Part shown: positions 1 to 12,019 of the stretch, piece after piece | How the letters are laid out: each line of letters begins with the position of its first letter | Numbering within the stretch: position 1 is the first letter of the stretch | Assembly (NCBI RefSeq): GCF_000282975.1 | Contig: NZ_ALJC01000052.1 | Coordinates: 1 to 50,843 of the forward strand | Direction of reading: 5' to 3' | Source: Pseudomonas psychrophila HA-4 | GTDB taxonomy: Bacteria; Pseudomonadota; Gammaproteobacteria; Pseudomonadales; Pseudomonadaceae | Length of the DNA stretch: 50,843 nucleotides | Notes under the pieces: generated by a model | The model's database searches: none | What the model saw: only the letters and a program-made list of their open reading frames with translations | Told to the model about the DNA's origin: nothing | Program-made: the position numbers and the translations under genes

Positions 1-43
1 CCCAAAAAGTTGGATGGGTGTCCAACTTTTTGGGGGCAGTTCA
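1..43. mobile_element. Terminal inverted repeat of a probable IS3-family element, truncated by the window edge
   Basis: Positions 1-14 and 21-34 form a perfect 14-bp inverted repeat around a 6-nt centre, followed by GGCAGTTCA. Read on the minus strand, the outer part begins TGAACTGCCCCCAAAAAG, which resembles the ends I know from IS3-family insertion sequences of Pseudomonas. No transposase is present, so this is either the tip of an element continuing outside the window or a small non-autonomous remnant made of two facing ends. The family assignment rests on memory of the end sequence. The inverted repeat itself is directly visible. Confidence 0.5.
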
Positions 44-47
44 TCGC

Positions 48-109
48 TGTAGGAGAGAGCTTGTCTCGCGATCTTTTTAAGATCAAAAGATCGCGAGCAA
101 GCTCCTACC
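48..109. repeat. REPIN (two inverted Pseudomonas REP sequences)
   Basis: An imperfect palindrome runs from TGTAGGAGAGAGCTTGTCTC to GAGCAAGCTCCTA, with GCGATC/GATCGC motifs inside. This is the usual pseudomonad REP doublet, a non-coding repeat mobilised in trans by RAYT transposases. A second copy with the same core lies at 18411-18475. It sits downstream of the sucD terminator and next to the IS-like end, a normal extragenic position. Confidence 0.75.
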
Positions 110-136
110 GTTGGTTTTATATATCGCAGAATGCAC

Positions 137-160
137 AAAGGCCACCCGAAGGTGGCCTTT
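137..160 (-). terminator. Rho-independent terminator of the suc operon
   Basis: On the minus strand the hairpin is GGCCACC-TTCG-GGTGGCC, flanked by AAA and TTT. It starts about 32 nt past the sucD stop codon. The UUCG tetraloop and the short T stretch are typical of intrinsic terminators, and this one closes the sdh-suc transcription direction. Confidence 0.88.
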
Positions 161-191
161 GCTTGGTGTAGCGATCAGTTAAGCGCGAGGC

Positions 192-1073
192 TTATTTGAT
201 TGCCCAGCCAGTCAGCTCGGACAGAGCCTTGCCGATGTCTGCCAGCGAACGCACGGTTTTAACGCCTGCGTCTTCCAGAGCAGCAAACTTCTCGTCTGCA
301 GTGCCCTTGCCGCCAGAGATGATTGCGCCCGCATGGCCCATGCGCTTGCCCGCAGGGGCAGTCACACCAGCGATGTAGGAAACAACTGGCTTAGTCACGT
401 GTGCCTTGATGTAGGCAGCCGCTTCTTCTTCAGCCGAACCGCCGATCTCACCGATCATGACGATCGCTTCGGTCTTCGGGTCTTCCTGGAACAACTTCAG
501 GATGTCGATGAAGTTAGAACCCGGGATCGGGTCACCACCGATACCTACGCACGTCGACTGACCAAAACCAGCGTCAGTAGTCTGCTTCACAGCTTCATAA
601 GTCAGGGTGCCGGAACGCGACACGATGCCTACTTTGCCTGGCAAGTGAATGTGGCCTGGCATGATGCCGATCTTGCATTCGCCTGGCGTGATAACGCCTG
701 GGCAGTTAGGGCCGATCAGGGTAACACCCAGCTCGTCGCACTTAACTTTAGCGTCCAGCATGTCCAGGGTAGGAATGCCTTCAGTGATGCAAACGATCAG
801 CTTGATGCCGCCGAACGCTGCTTCAAGGATCGAGTCCTTGCAGAAAGGAGCCGGTACGTAGATGACGCTGGCAGTTGCGCCAGTGGCCGCTACGGCTTCT
901 TTCACGGTGTTGAAAACAGGCAGGTCCAGGTGAGTGGTGCCGCCTTTGCCCGGAGTAACGCCACCGACCATCTTGGTGCCGTATTCAATAGCTTGCTGGG
1001 TGTGGAAGCTACCCTGCGAGCCGGTGATGCCTTGGCAGATAACTTTGGTGTCTTTATTGATCAGGACGCTCAT
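192..1073 (-). CDS. sucD: Succinate-CoA ligase (ADP-forming), alpha subunit
   Basis: This 293-aa protein is the alpha subunit of succinyl-CoA synthetase, which converts succinyl-CoA to succinate with formation of ATP in the cytosolic TCA cycle. The N-terminal CoA-binding Rossmann domain opens with a [13 protein letters not shown] stretch. The phospho-histidine is expected in [10 protein letters not shown] (His247). Length matches the family. The start ATG overlaps the sucC stop by one base (TAATG), so the two subunits are translationally coupled. A strong terminator follows. This is a standard housekeeping gene and the call is secure. Confidence 0.98.
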   Translation of the reverse strand: MSVLINKDTKVICQGITGSQGSFHTQQAIEYGTKMVGGVTPGKGGTTHLDLPVFNTVKEAVAATGATASVIYVPAPFCKDSILEAAFGGIKLIVCITEGIPTLDMLDAKVKCDELGVTLIGPNCPGVITPGECKIGIMPGHIHLPGKVGIVSRSGTLTYEAVKQTTDAGFGQSTCVGIGGDPIPGSNFIDILKLFQEDPKTEAIVMIGEIGGSAEEEAAAYIKAHVTKPVVSYIAGVTAPAGKRMGHAGAIISGGKGTADEKFAALEDAGVKTVRSLADIGKALSELTGWAIK

Positions 1074-2239
1074 TACTTGCCCTCCGCAGCTTTAACTACT
1101 TGTTGAGCAGCGTCGGTCAAGCTGGTAGCAGCGATGATGTTCAAGCCGCTTTCTGCCAGTACTTTAGCGCCCAGTTCAGCGTTGTTGCCTTCAAGGCGCA
1201 CAACCACCGGGATTTTAACGCCGACTTCTTTCACTGCACCGATGATGCCTTCGGCAATCATGTCGCAACGAACGATGCCGCCGAAGATGTTGACCAATAC
1301 TGCAGCGACATTGCTGTCGGACAGGATGATCTTGAACGCTTCGGTAACGCGTTCTTTGGTAGCACCGCCGCCAACGTCTAGGAAGTTGGCTGGCTTGCCG
1401 CCATGCAGGTTAACGATGTCCATGGTGCCCATGGCCAGACCAGCGCCGTTCACCATGCAGCCGATGTTGCCTTCCAGAGCTACGTAGTTCAGTTCGAACT
1501 TGGCAGCGTGCGCTTCGCGCGGATCGTCTTGCGACGGATCGTGGAAAGTTTTCAGCTTAGGCTGACGGTACATGGCGTTTGCGTCGATGTTGATTTTCGC
1601 ATCGAGGCAGTGCAGATCGCCGTCAGTCTTGATAACCAGCGGGTTTACTTCCAACAGGGCCAGGTCGTGGTCCTGGAACAGTTTGGCCAGACCAACGAAG
1701 ATCTTGGCGAACTGGGAAACTTGCTTGCCTTCCAGACCCAACTGGAAAGCCAACTCGCGACCCTGGAATGGCTGAGCGCCTACCAATGGATCGATCGTTG
1801 CTTTCAGAATTTTTTCTGGTGTGTCGTGTGCGATCTTCTCGATGTCCACGCCACCTTCGGTGGAAGCCATGAACACGATACGACGGCTGGAACGGTCAAC
1901 GACAGCGCCCAGGTACAGCTCTTTAGCGATATCAGTGCACGATTCAACCAGGATCTTGGTGACCGGCTGACCATTGGCATCAGTCTGGTAAGTCACCAGA
2001 CGCTTGCCCAACCACTGTTGTGCAAAGGCTTTAGCGTCTTCTTTGCTGCGAACCAGCTTAACGCCGCCCGCTTTACCGCGACCGCCTGCGTGAACCTGGG
2101 CTTTTACAACCCATTCGGTCCCGCCGATTTTGTCGCAAGCTTCTGCCGCCGCTTCCGGGGTGTCTACTGCATAACCCTGGGATACTGGCAGGCCGTACTC
2201 AGCGAACAGCTGCTTACCCTGATACTCGTGAAGATTCAT
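1073..2239 (-). CDS. sucC: Succinate-CoA ligase (ADP-forming), beta subunit
   Basis: The protein has 388 aa when started at the ATG giving [16 protein letters not shown], the universal SucC N terminus. The open frame extends 41 codons upstream, but that part shows no SucC similarity. An ATP-grasp domain occupies the N-terminal half ([18 protein letters not shown], nucleotide binding). The C-terminal ligase domain includes [13 protein letters not shown]. It partners SucD, whose start overlaps its stop. A 224-bp spacer separates it from lpd, with no obvious independent terminator in it. Confidence 0.98.
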   Translation of the reverse strand: MNLHEYQGKQLFAEYGLPVSQGYAVDTPEAAAEACDKIGGTEWVVKAQVHAGGRGKAGGVKLVRSKEDAKAFAQQWLGKRLVTYQTDANGQPVTKILVESCTDIAKELYLGAVVDRSSRRIVFMASTEGGVDIEKIAHDTPEKILKATIDPLVGAQPFQGRELAFQLGLEGKQVSQFAKIFVGLAKLFQDHDLALLEVNPLVIKTDGDLHCLDAKINIDANAMYRQPKLKTFHDPSQDDPREAHAAKFELNYVALEGNIGCMVNGAGLAMGTMDIVNLHGGKPANFLDVGGGATKERVTEAFKIILSDSNVAAVLVNIFGGIVRCDMIAEGIIGAVKEVGVKIPVVVRLEGNNAELGAKVLAESGLNIIAATSLTDAAQQVVKAAEGK

Positions 2240-2463
2240 GCTTTTTACCGTCTTCGTTAGGTACTGCGCATTCGGCGCTGCACTTTTATTAGTGCCGCAC
2301 CACCTGTGACTGCTGCTTGTGCTGCTTTGACAAACCCGATTCGCACGCAGCGACTCGGGCATGGTTCAAACAAGACAAGACTGCGTCCGGCGGAAGTTCC
2401 GCGGTGAGGCTTGCTAGCAAGGCTCACGACGGGCAAACCGCCGTGGTTTCTTATTGTCTGGTC

Positions 2464-4068
<1,605 letters not shown>

Positions 4069-4073
4069 TTCTC

Positions 4074-5291
4074 TTAAATATCCAGAAGCAAGCGTGCTGG
4101 GTCTTCCAGCAGGTTTTTGATTGCTACCAGGAAACTTACAGCTTCTTTGCCGTCGATCAAGCGGTGATCGTAAGACAGAGCCAAATACATCATCGGACGG
4201 ATGACTACCTGACCGTTGATTGCCATTGGACGCTGAAGGATGTTGTGCATGCCCAGAATCGCGGCTTGCGGCGGGTTAACGATCGGGGTCGACATCATCG
4301 AACCGAACGTACCACCGTTGGTGATGGTGAATGTGCCGCCGGTCATTTCGTCGATGGACAGTTTGCCGTCGCGGGCTTTTTTGCCGTAGGCAGCGATGCC
4401 GCCTTCGATTTCAGCCAGGCTCATCAGCTCAGCGTTACGCAGGACTGGAACCACCAAGCCACGATCGCTGGACACTGCAACACCGATGTCGGCGTAGCCG
4501 TGGTAAACGATGTCGGTGCCGTCGATCGACGCGTTCACAGCCGGGAAGCGCTTCAGCGATTCGGTAGCAGCTTTAACGAAGAACGACATGAAGCCCAGGC
4601 GTACGCCGTTGTGGGACTTCTCGAACTGATCCTTGTACTTCGAACGCAGTGCCATGATTTCGGTCATGTCGACTTCGTTGAACGTGGTCAGCATCGCCAT
4701 GTTCGACTGAGCTTCTACCAGACGCTTGGCCACGGTAGCGCGAACACGGGTCATCGGAACGCGTTTTTCAACACGGTCGCCAGCAGCGAACACCGGTGCC
4801 GCTGCTGCTGGAGCAGCAGCCTTGGCAGGTGCAGCAGCCGGAGCGGCTTTCTTGGCAGCAACAGCAGCTACCACGTCTTCTTTAGTCACACGGCCGCCTT
4901 TGCCAGTACCGGCAACGGAAGCAATGTTGATACCGTTTTCTTCAGCGATCTTGCGAGCAGCAGGCGCCGCCACTGGATCATCTTCGCCATCAGCAGCCGG
5001 GGCAGCAGCTTGAGCAGCCGGTGCAGCAGCGGCCGGAGCGGCAGCAGCAGCGCCACCTTCAACGATGGAGCCCAGCACTTCGTCGGACAGAACAGTGTCG
5101 CCTTCGTTCTTGACGATAGCGCCCAGTACGCCGTCAGCAGTTGCCAGAACTTCCAGCACTACTTTGTCGGTTTCGATGTCAACGATCAGGTCGTCACGCT
5201 TTACAGCGTCGCCTGGTTGCTTGTGCCAGGTGGCAACGGTGCCATCGGCAACCGACTCCGGAAATGTTGGGGCTTTGATCTCGATAGCCAT
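4074..5291 (-). CDS. sucB: Dihydrolipoyllysine succinyltransferase (E2 of the 2-oxoglutarate dehydrogenase complex)
   Basis: This 405-aa protein forms the E2 core that transfers the succinyl group from SucA to CoA. A lipoyl domain spans about residues 1-80, with the lipoylated Lys43 in [11 protein letters not shown]. An Ala/Pro-rich linker follows, then a peripheral-subunit-binding domain ([22 protein letters not shown]) at about 110-145 and a second Ala/Pro linker. The catalytic domain ends with [13 protein letters not shown], giving active His376 and Asp380. It lies 41 bp downstream of sucA in the same operon. Confidence 0.98.
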   Translation of the reverse strand: MAIEIKAPTFPESVADGTVATWHKQPGDAVKRDDLIVDIETDKVVLEVLATADGVLGAIVKNEGDTVLSDEVLGSIVEGGAAAAAPAAAAPAAQAAAPAADGEDDPVAAPAARKIAEENGINIASVAGTGKGGRVTKEDVVAAVAAKKAAPAAAPAKAAAPAAAAPVFAAGDRVEKRVPMTRVRATVAKRLVEAQSNMAMLTTFNEVDMTEIMALRSKYKDQFEKSHNGVRLGFMSFFVKAATESLKRFPAVNASIDGTDIVYHGYADIGVAVSSDRGLVVPVLRNAELMSLAEIEGGIAAYGKKARDGKLSIDEMTGGTFTITNGGTFGSMMSTPIVNPPQAAILGMHNILQRPMAINGQVVIRPMMYLALSYDHRLIDGKEAVSFLVAIKNLLEDPARLLLDI

Positions 5292-5332
5292 GTTCTTTGG
5301 TTCCTTAAATTCGGTTTCAGTGCGCGAAGGCG

Positions 5333-8164
5333 TTAAACAGTGAACGCGTCTTGCAACAGTTTTGCCTGTTGCTCAGCGTGCATCGATGCGTAACCACAAG
5401 CAGGTGCAGCAGAAGCGTCACGGCCCGCGTACTCAAGTACGAGAGATTTATCGTGACCGCTAATAATGCGGCGCATGTGATGCTGGCTGCAGTACCAGGC
5501 ACCCTGGTTCATCGGCTCTTCCTGACACCAGACAATATGCTTGGCGTTTTTGTACGGAGCCAGGACTTCAATCAAGTCGTCCTCAGGGAATGGGTACAGC
5601 TGCTCAAGACGCACGATGGCGATGTCATCACGACCTTCGGCACGGCGTTTTTCCAACAGATCGTAGTAGACCTTGCCGCTACACAGCACGATACGACCGA
5701 CGTTGGCCGGATCTTGTGCATCGATTTCTGGAATAACGGTCTGGAACGAACCTTCGGCCAGATCTTCCAGTGTGGAGACTGCCAATTTGTGACGCAGCAA
5801 CGACTTCGGTGTCAGGACGACCAGCGGCTTGCGCAGCGGGCGGATGACCTGACGGCGCAGCAGGTGGTAGATCTGCGCTGGAGTGGTTGGTACGCACACC
5901 TGAATGTTGTGCTCGGCACACAGTTGCAGGTAACGCTCAAGACGTGCAGAGGAGTGCTCTGGGCCCTGACCTTCGTAGCCGTGTGGCAACAGCATGGTCA
6001 GACCGCACAGGCGACCCCACTTGTGCTCGCCGCTGGTGATGAACTGGTCGATAACAACCTGAGCACCGTTAGCGAAGTCGCCGAACTGGGCTTCCCAAAT
6101 AACCAGAGCATCCGGCGTGGTGGTCGAATAACCATATTCGAACGCCAATACCGCTTCTTCCGACAGCAGCGAGTCGTACAGGTCAAAGCGAGGCTGACCT
6201 TCGAACAGGTGCTTCAGAGGAATGTAGGTGCCAGCATCTTTCTGGTTGTGCAACACCGCATGACGGTGCGAGAACGTACCGCGACCGATGTCTTGACCGG
6301 TCATGCGAATCGGGTGACCTTCGAACGCTAGGGTCGCGTATGCCATGGTTTCGGCATAACCCCAGTTGATCGGCAGTCCGCCGGCTTGCATTTTTTGACG
6401 GTCTTCGTAAATCTTCGCTACCTGACGCTGAACCACGAAGCCTTCTGGAATTTCCAGCAGCTTGGCCGACAGTTCTTGCAGGGTTTTGAGATCGAAACGC
6501 GTGTCATGGCGCGCAGTCCAGGCGTGGCCCAGGTACGGACGCCAGTCAACGAACAGCTCTTTGTTCGGCTCTTTGACCAGACTTTTCACAACATGCAGAC
6601 CATTGTCCAGCGCGTTGCGGTATTCGTCGATCTTGGACTGAACGCGCTCTGCGTCAACCACGTTTTCTTGCGTCAGACGCTCGGCATACAGCTCACGGGT
6701 GGTGCGCTGCTTGGCGATTTGCTGATACATCAACGGCTGAGTACCGTTTGGCTCGTCAGCCTCGTTGTGACCGCGACGGCGGTAGCAGAACAGATCGATA
6801 ACCACGTCACGCTTGAACTGCATGCGGTAATCAATTGCCAACTGAGTCACGAACAATACGGCTTCCGGATCATCACCATTTACATGGAGGATCGGCGCCT
6901 GGATCATTTTCGCGACATCGGTGCAGTACTCGGTCGAACGAGAGTCTTCCGGGTTGCTGATGGTGAAACCAACTTGGTTGTTGATCACCAAGTGAACGGT
7001 ACCGCCAGTCTTGAAGCCGCGGGTTTGCGACATCTGGAAAGTTTCCATGACCACGCCCTGACCTGCGAATGCAGCGTCACCGTGGATGGAAATAGGCAGT
7101 ACTTTTTCGCCAGTAGTGTCGTTACGACGGTCTTGGCGCGCACGTACCGACCCTTCAACCACTGGAGAAACGATTTCCAGGTGGGAAGGGTTAAACGCCA
7201 TCGCGAGGTGAACTTCGCCACCCGAGGTCATGACGTTGGAGGAGAAGCCCTGGTGGTATTTAACGTCACCGGAACCCAGCTCGATCTTTTTCTTGCCTTC
7301 GAACTCGTCGAACAGGTCGCGCGGGTTTTTACCGAAGGTGTTGACCAGTACGTTCAGACGACCACGGTGGGCCATACCGATAACGATTTCTTTGGTGCCG
7401 TAGTTGCCCGAACGCTGGATCAATTCGTCCAGCAAAGGAATCAGGCTCTCGCCGCCTTCCAGACCGAAACGTTTGGTGCCCGGGTACTTGGTGCCCAGGT
7501 ACTTCTCCAGACCTTCAGCCGCAGTAACGCGCTCAAGCAGATGGCTTTTGATTTCGGCTGAGTAGCTCGGACGGCCACGTACGCTTTCGAGACGCTGTTC
7601 AAACCAGTGGCGCTGCTCGGAATCGACGATGTGCGTGAACTCGGCGCCGATGGTGCGGCAATATGTCTGCTGCAACGCTTCGAGAATTTCGCGTAGGCTC
7701 GCTTCCTCTTTGCCGATATACAGGTCGCCGGCACGGAAGGTCGTATCAAGATCGGCATTGGTCAAGCCGTAATGATTGATCGACAGGTCTGCAGGTGCAG
7801 GACGCTGCCACAGCCCCAGCGGGTCAAGCTGGGCTGCTTGGTGGCCACGCATCCGATAGGCCTGGATCAATCGCAGCACTTCAACCTGCTTCTTCTCATG
7901 CTCACTGCTCACGCTCCCGGCAGATACCGGTTGAGCGCGGCGCTGGTTCTTTGCCAGCAGCACGAAATGGTCGCGGATCGTGGAGTGCGAAACATCGTTG
8001 GCAGAGTTGCCGTCAGTAGGCAACGTCTGAAATTTGGTGCGCCATTCTTCTGGCACAGCGTTAGGGTCGTGCAGGTAGAGCTCATAGAGCTCTTCCACAT
8101 AGGCAGCGTTACCACCTGAAAGATAGCCGCTGTTCCACATGCGCTGCATCACGCTTTCTTGCAT
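5333..8164 (-). CDS. sucA: 2-oxoglutarate dehydrogenase E1 component
   Basis: This 943-aa thiamine-diphosphate enzyme decarboxylates 2-oxoglutarate and succinylates the lipoyl arm of SucB. The N terminus ([19 protein letters not shown]) is the family's E2-binding helix region. Substrate and TPP residues are visible in [23 protein letters not shown] and INNQVGFT. The C-terminal pyrimidine-binding part includes [15 protein letters not shown]. Length is normal for the family. A GAGGGTG ribosome-binding site precedes the ATG. It is the first suc gene, 260 bp after sdhB, with a hairpin in the spacer. Confidence 0.98.
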   Translation of the reverse strand: MQESVMQRMWNSGYLSGGNAAYVEELYELYLHDPNAVPEEWRTKFQTLPTDGNSANDVSHSTIRDHFVLLAKNQRRAQPVSAGSVSSEHEKKQVEVLRLIQAYRMRGHQAAQLDPLGLWQRPAPADLSINHYGLTNADLDTTFRAGDLYIGKEEASLREILEALQQTYCRTIGAEFTHIVDSEQRHWFEQRLESVRGRPSYSAEIKSHLLERVTAAEGLEKYLGTKYPGTKRFGLEGGESLIPLLDELIQRSGNYGTKEIVIGMAHRGRLNVLVNTFGKNPRDLFDEFEGKKKIELGSGDVKYHQGFSSNVMTSGGEVHLAMAFNPSHLEIVSPVVEGSVRARQDRRNDTTGEKVLPISIHGDAAFAGQGVVMETFQMSQTRGFKTGGTVHLVINNQVGFTISNPEDSRSTEYCTDVAKMIQAPILHVNGDDPEAVLFVTQLAIDYRMQFKRDVVIDLFCYRRRGHNEADEPNGTQPLMYQQIAKQRTTRELYAERLTQENVVDAERVQSKIDEYRNALDNGLHVVKSLVKEPNKELFVDWRPYLGHAWTARHDTRFDLKTLQELSAKLLEIPEGFVVQRQVAKIYEDRQKMQAGGLPINWGYAETMAYATLAFEGHPIRMTGQDIGRGTFSHRHAVLHNQKDAGTYIPLKHLFEGQPRFDLYDSLLSEEAVLAFEYGYSTTTPDALVIWEAQFGDFANGAQVVIDQFITSGEHKWGRLCGLTMLLPHGYEGQGPEHSSARLERYLQLCAEHNIQVCVPTTPAQIYHLLRRQVIRPLRKPLVVLTPKSLLRHKLAVSTLEDLAEGSFQTVIPEIDAQDPANVGRIVLCSGKVYYDLLEKRRAEGRDDIAIVRLEQLYPFPEDDLIEVLAPYKNAKHIVWCQEEPMNQGAWYCSQHHMRRIISGHDKSLVLEYAGRDASAAPACGYASMHAEQQAKLLQDAFTV

Positions 8165-8355
8165 GCTTGGTCACCCTCGGTTAGGGGACACCATCGGCGA
8201 AAACACCACAGCACGCTTGAGAAAGTCCGAATACAGCGACTAAAACAAGCCACTTAGGATCACGCTGATAGTCCGGGTACCAGCCCGGATGCCCCTGCTG
8301 GTCTCATTTCTTCAAAATAAGAGCCGCAACTTTGTGAGCTGCTGCTCAGGTTATA

Positions 8356-8387
8356 ACTACGGCGCCGGTTGAAGCCTGCGCCGTAGC
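8356..8387 (-). terminator. Hairpin after sdhB, possible partial terminator
   Basis: TACGGCGC (8358-8365) pairs with GCGCCGTA (8378-8385) around a 12-nt loop, 40 nt downstream of the sdhB stop. On the minus strand it is followed by GTTATAAC rather than a clean T run. It may therefore act as a weak terminator or processing site between sdhCDAB and sucA. The rest of the 260-bp spacer also holds a short TCCGGG/CCCGGA hairpin at 8272-8289. Confidence 0.45.
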
Positions 8388-8424
8388 ATCTACGGGTATA
8401 ACGGTGTTGCGTTACAGCTTTGAA

Positions 8425-9129
8425 TCACACGCCGCTATGCAGCAGCATGCTACGCACGTGACCGATGGCCTTAGTCGGGTTCAAGCCCTTCGGACACACG
8501 TTTACGCAGTTCATGATCCCGCGGCAGCGGAATACGCTGAACGGATCATCCAGTGAAGCCAGACGCTCGCTGGTCTTGGTGTCACGGCTGTCAGCCAAGA
8601 AACGGTAGGCTTGCAGCAGTGCAGCAGGGCCCAGGAACTTGTCCGGGTTCCACCAGAAGGACGGGCACGAAGTCGAGCAGCAAGCGCACAGGATGCACTC
8701 GTACAGACCGTCGAGCTTTTCACGCTCTTCTGGCGATTGCAGACGCTCAATGGCCGGGGCCGGAGTATCGTTCTGCAGGAACGGCTTCACCTTCTCGTAT
8801 TGCTTGTAGAAGATGCTCATATCGACGACCAAGTCACGGATAACCGGCAAACCTGGAAGAGGACGAACGATCAACTTGTTACCTTTGACAACGGAGGACA
8901 GCGGCGTTACGCACGCCAAGCCGTTTTTACCGTTGATGTTCATGCCGTCGGAGCCGCAAACACCCTCACGGCAAGAGCGACGATAGGAGAAACCTTCGTC
9001 CTGCTCTTTGATCAGGGCCAGTACGTCCAACACCATCAGGTCTTTACCGTGGGTATTGACCTGAAACTCTTGCATGAACGGCGCGGAGTCTTGATCCGGG
9101 TTGTAGCGATAAACACTGACTTTCAACAT
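8425..9129 (-). CDS. sdhB: Succinate dehydrogenase iron-sulfur subunit
   Basis: This 234-aa protein carries electrons from SdhA to ubiquinone. The N-terminal [2Fe-2S] domain has SCREGVCGSDG and NGLAC (Cys53, Cys58 and Cys73, with the usual Asp in the third ligand position). The C-terminal domain has the [4Fe-4S] motif CILCACCSTSCP and the later CRGIMNCVNVCPKG. I chose the ATG at 9129 because AAGGGTGG sits at the right distance from it. The in-frame GTG three codons upstream has no room for a ribosome-binding site, as the sdhA stop is at 9141-9143. Confidence 0.97.
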   Translation of the reverse strand: MLKVSVYRYNPDQDSAPFMQEFQVNTHGKDLMVLDVLALIKEQDEGFSYRRSCREGVCGSDGMNINGKNGLACVTPLSSVVKGNKLIVRPLPGLPVIRDLVVDMSIFYKQYEKVKPFLQNDTPAPAIERLQSPEEREKLDGLYECILCACCSTSCPSFWWNPDKFLGPAALLQAYRFLADSRDTKTSERLASLDDPFSVFRCRGIMNCVNVCPKGLNPTKAIGHVRSMLLHSGV

Positions 9130-9140
9130 ATCGGCCACCC

Positions 9141-10916
9141 TTAGTAAGTCCGAATCATAGGTTCAAAGGTCGGAACGGTTTTCGGCGAGAAGTTCACCGC
9201 ACGCTTGGCTACGCGCTTGTCACCCGGGAAGTACAGGGTGTGGCACAGCCAGTTAACGTCGTCACGATCTTCGAAGTCTTCACGGGCGTGAGCCCCGCGC
9301 GATTCTTTACGCACTTCAGCAGCGATTGCAGTCGCCTCAGCCACTTCGAGCAGGTTTTGCAGCTCAAGGGCTTCGATACGGGCCGTGTTGAACGCTTGGC
9401 TCTTATCGTTGATTTTTACGTTGGCGATGCGCTTGCGCAGATCAGCCAACTGGGCAATACCCTTCTGCATGTATTCGCCAGTACGGAACACACCGAAGTA
9501 GTTCTGCATGCAGCTTTGCAGCTCTTTACGCAGAGTCGCCACGTCTTCGCCATCAGTACGTGAGTTCAGGCCATCCAGACGTGCGAGGGCAGCGTCGATG
9601 TCGGACTGACGTGGGCGCGCGTAATCAACACCTGCTTTCAGCGTCTGCTCTAGGAAGAGGCCTGCGGCACGACCGAATACCACCAGGTCGAGCAACGAGT
9701 TACCGCCCAAGCGGTTAGCACCGTGAACCGATACGCACGCCACTTCACCTACTGCGAACAGGCCAGGGATGATCTGGTCGTTGCCGTCGGCGTCCTGAGT
9801 GATTGCCTGGCCATGAATGTTGGTGGCAACGCCGCCCATCATATAGTGGCAAGTTGGAACAACCGGGATCGGCGCCAAGGCTGGATCGACGTGAGCGAAG
9901 GTCTTGGACAACTCCATGATGCCTGGTAGACGGCTGTGCAGAACTTCTTCACCTAGGTGATCAAGTTTCAGCATTACGTGGTCGCCATCTGGACCGCAAC
10001 CGTTGCCCGCGATGATTTCTTTAACCATCGAGCGCGCAACTACGTCACGACCTGCAAGGTCTTTAGCGTTCGGAGCGTAACGCTCCATGAAACGCTCGCC
10101 GTGCTTGTTGATCAGGTATCCACCTTCACCACGGCAACCTTCTGTAACCAGTACACCTGCGCCGGCAATACCGGTTGGGTGGAACTGCCACATTTCGATG
10201 TCTTGGACCGGTACGCCTGCGCGCAGGGCCATGCCGATACCATCACCCGTGTTGATCAGGGCGTTGGTAGTCGAGGAGTAGATACGGCCTGCACCGCCAG
10301 TCGCCAATACGGTGGCGTTAGCGCGAACGTACGAAGTCTCGCCGGTTTCGATGCAGATAACGATCATGCCGACAAAATCGCCAGCTTCGTTTTTAACCAG
10401 ATCGACACCGTAGTATTCGTTGAGGAATACAGTGCCAGCTTTGAGGTTGGCTTGGTACAAGGTGTGCAGCAGGGCATGACCAGTACGGTCAGCAGCAGCG
10501 CACGTACGCGCAGCCTGACCACCTTTACCGAAGTCCTTAGACTGACCGCCGAAAGGACGCTGATAGATACGGCCTTGCTCGGTGCGGGAGAACGGCAGAC
10601 CCATGTGCTCAAGCTCAAACACGGCTTCCGGGCCTACAGAACACATGTATTCGATAGCGTCCTGGTCACCGATATAGTCGGAACCCTTGACGGTATCGTA
10701 CATGTGCCAGCGCCAATCATCGTTTGGATCCGCAGACGCGATCGCGCAGGTAATACCACCCTGAGCCGATACGGTGTGGGAACGAGTAGGGAAAACCTTA
10801 GTGATTACAGCAGTCTTATGACCGCCCTGAGCCAGCTGCAACGCAGCACGCATGCCTGCACCGCCGCCGCCAATGATGATGGCGTCGAACGAAAGTGTAT
10901 TAACTGTGTTAGCCAT
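9141..10916 (-). CDS. sdhA: Succinate dehydrogenase flavoprotein subunit
   Basis: This 591-aa catalytic subunit oxidises succinate to fumarate at the inner face of the cytoplasmic membrane. The N-terminal FAD fold is [17 protein letters not shown], and the flavin is attached to His47 in [11 protein letters not shown]. Substrate-binding and catalytic motifs include [21 protein letters not shown] and [11 protein letters not shown]. The C-terminal helical domain closes against SdhB. Three bases separate it from the sdhD stop, so it belongs to a tightly packed sdhCDAB operon. Confidence 0.98.
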   Translation of the reverse strand: MANTVNTLSFDAIIIGGGGAGMRAALQLAQGGHKTAVITKVFPTRSHTVSAQGGITCAIASADPNDDWRWHMYDTVKGSDYIGDQDAIEYMCSVGPEAVFELEHMGLPFSRTEQGRIYQRPFGGQSKDFGKGGQAARTCAAADRTGHALLHTLYQANLKAGTVFLNEYYGVDLVKNEAGDFVGMIVICIETGETSYVRANATVLATGGAGRIYSSTTNALINTGDGIGMALRAGVPVQDIEMWQFHPTGIAGAGVLVTEGCRGEGGYLINKHGERFMERYAPNAKDLAGRDVVARSMVKEIIAGNGCGPDGDHVMLKLDHLGEEVLHSRLPGIMELSKTFAHVDPALAPIPVVPTCHYMMGGVATNIHGQAITQDADGNDQIIPGLFAVGEVACVSVHGANRLGGNSLLDLVVFGRAAGLFLEQTLKAGVDYARPRQSDIDAALARLDGLNSRTDGEDVATLRKELQSCMQNYFGVFRTGEYMQKGIAQLADLRKRIANVKINDKSQAFNTARIEALELQNLLEVAEATAIAAEVRKESRGAHAREDFEDRDDVNWLCHTLYFPGDKRVAKRAVNFSPKTVPTFEPMIRTY

Positions 10917-10919
10917 GAA

Positions 10920-11288
10920 TCAGATACCCCAAAGAATCTGCACACCCCAGACGAAGTAAGCGAACATTGCAACGCCGCAGACTGCCTGGAAGAGGAAACG
11001 TACTGCTGTCGCGGACTTGCCCAGCGCCATTGGCGTCAGGTAGTCAGTCGCGATGGTCCACATGCCGACCCAGGCGTGAGCGCCCAGAGCAACCAGGGCC
11101 AGCAGACTGAAGATACGCATCCAGTTGCTTGCGAACAGTTCGTGCCATTGGGCGTAGCCAATGCCAGGGTTCGCAACGAGGTATCCGATCAGGAAAATGA
11201 AATAAGCCGCTAGAACGACCGCAGACACACGCTGTGCCATCCAGTCATAGAGGCCCGAACGCGATAGGTTCGTAACGCTGGTTACCAT
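10920..11288 (-). CDS. sdhD: Succinate dehydrogenase membrane anchor subunit
   Basis: This 122-aa membrane protein has three hydrophobic segments (around VVLAAYFIFLIGYLV, IFSLLALVALGAHAWVGMW and FLFQAVCGVAMFAYFVW). With SdhC it binds haem b and ubiquinone. The start is the ATG at 11288, since GGCAGGAGTTTGGAT gives an AGGAG site 8 nt upstream. A TTG two codons earlier is less likely. The first bases overlap the sdhC stop by 7 bp, indicating translational coupling. Confidence 0.95.
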   Translation of the reverse strand: MVTSVTNLSRSGLYDWMAQRVSAVVLAAYFIFLIGYLVANPGIGYAQWHELFASNWMRIFSLLALVALGAHAWVGMWTIATDYLTPMALGKSATAVRFLFQAVCGVAMFAYFVWGVQILWGI

Positions 11289-11668
11289 ATCCAAACTCCT
11301 GCCAGAACAATCATCACTACGGAAATGACGATTACGATTTTCGAGCCCAGCTTGCCGCCTTCCAGCGTCTCACCGATGCCCATATCCATGATCAAGTGGC
11401 GCACACCGGCAACCAAGTGATACAGCAAGGCAGATAGCAGGCCCCATGCAATGAATTTGGCCAGCGGGCTGGTCAAGCATGCCTTCACCTCAGCAAAACC
11501 TTCTTCTGAACCCAGGGATTTGCTCAATGCATAAAGCATGAAGCCCAGGCCGAGAAAAAGAATGATGCCCGATACGCGGTGCAGAAACGACGTAACGCCG
11601 GTGATGGGGAGTTTGATGGTCCTTAGGTCTAGGTTTACAGGTCGTTGGCTATTCACGGCTTTTTTCAC
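11282..11668 (-). CDS. sdhC: Succinate dehydrogenase cytochrome b556 subunit
   Basis: This 128-aa protein starts from GTG (MKKAVNSQRPVNLDLRTI) and is the first gene of sdhCDAB. Three membrane segments are visible. The conserved SFLHRVSG motif (quinone/haem region) is near residue 30, and LVAGVRHLIMD contains the probable haem-ligand histidine. The ribosome-binding site before the GTG is weak. A GTG four codons later is a possible alternative start giving 124 aa. The promoter is at 11790-11818. Confidence 0.95.
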   Translation of the reverse strand: MKKAVNSQRPVNLDLRTIKLPITGVTSFLHRVSGIILFLGLGFMLYALSKSLGSEEGFAEVKACLTSPLAKFIAWGLLSALLYHLVAGVRHLIMDMGIGETLEGGKLGSKIVIVISVVMIVLAGVWIW

Positions 11669-11789
11669 ACTGAAGAGCCCCTAACAATCAGGGCAAGTTT
11701 GTTGGGATGCGCACTGGTCAGGTACCCACCACCCGGGAGTGACGACCCCCATCTAAACAGGCCCAAAAGCCTCTGGCGGTCGGCTGCCG

Positions 11790-11818
11790 AGTATAGACAG
11801 TTAGGTCGCTAATGACAA
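11790..11818 (-). promoter_or_regulatory. Sigma70-type promoter of sdhCDAB
   Basis: On the minus strand TTGTCA (11818-11813) and TATACT (11795-11790) are separated by exactly 17 nt. Transcription would start near 11783, leaving a 5' UTR of about 115 nt before the sdhC GTG. That UTR contains GC-rich stretches (around 11730-11745) that could fold. This half of the 351-bp sdhC-gltA region is otherwise empty of genes. Confidence 0.7.
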
Positions 11819-11933
11819 CGCAATCACCTCCCCCCTAATAGCTCATTGCGCTTGCGCTATAAAAGGCGTAAACGGCAGAGATATTCGCGGAAAATGACTC
11901 CCCAAAGCCTTGTACAGCAAGACTTTAGGCAAA

Positions 11934-11961
11934 TTGACATTCAAATTTATCTCACTATAGT
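11934..11961 (+). promoter_or_regulatory. Sigma70-type promoter of gltA
   Basis: TTGACA (11934-11939) and TATAGT (11956-11961) are separated by 16 nt, a near-consensus promoter. Transcription would begin near 11968, giving a 5' UTR of about 50 nt. The gltA ATG is preceded by a perfect AGGAGG at 12010-12015. The promoter is divergent from the sdhC promoter, about 115 bp away. Confidence 0.8.
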
Positions 11962-12019
11962 GGTGCGGGCCCTGCGTGGGGGGTCTGTCTGATGATTTCA
12001 AGCATAAATAGGAGGCCAC

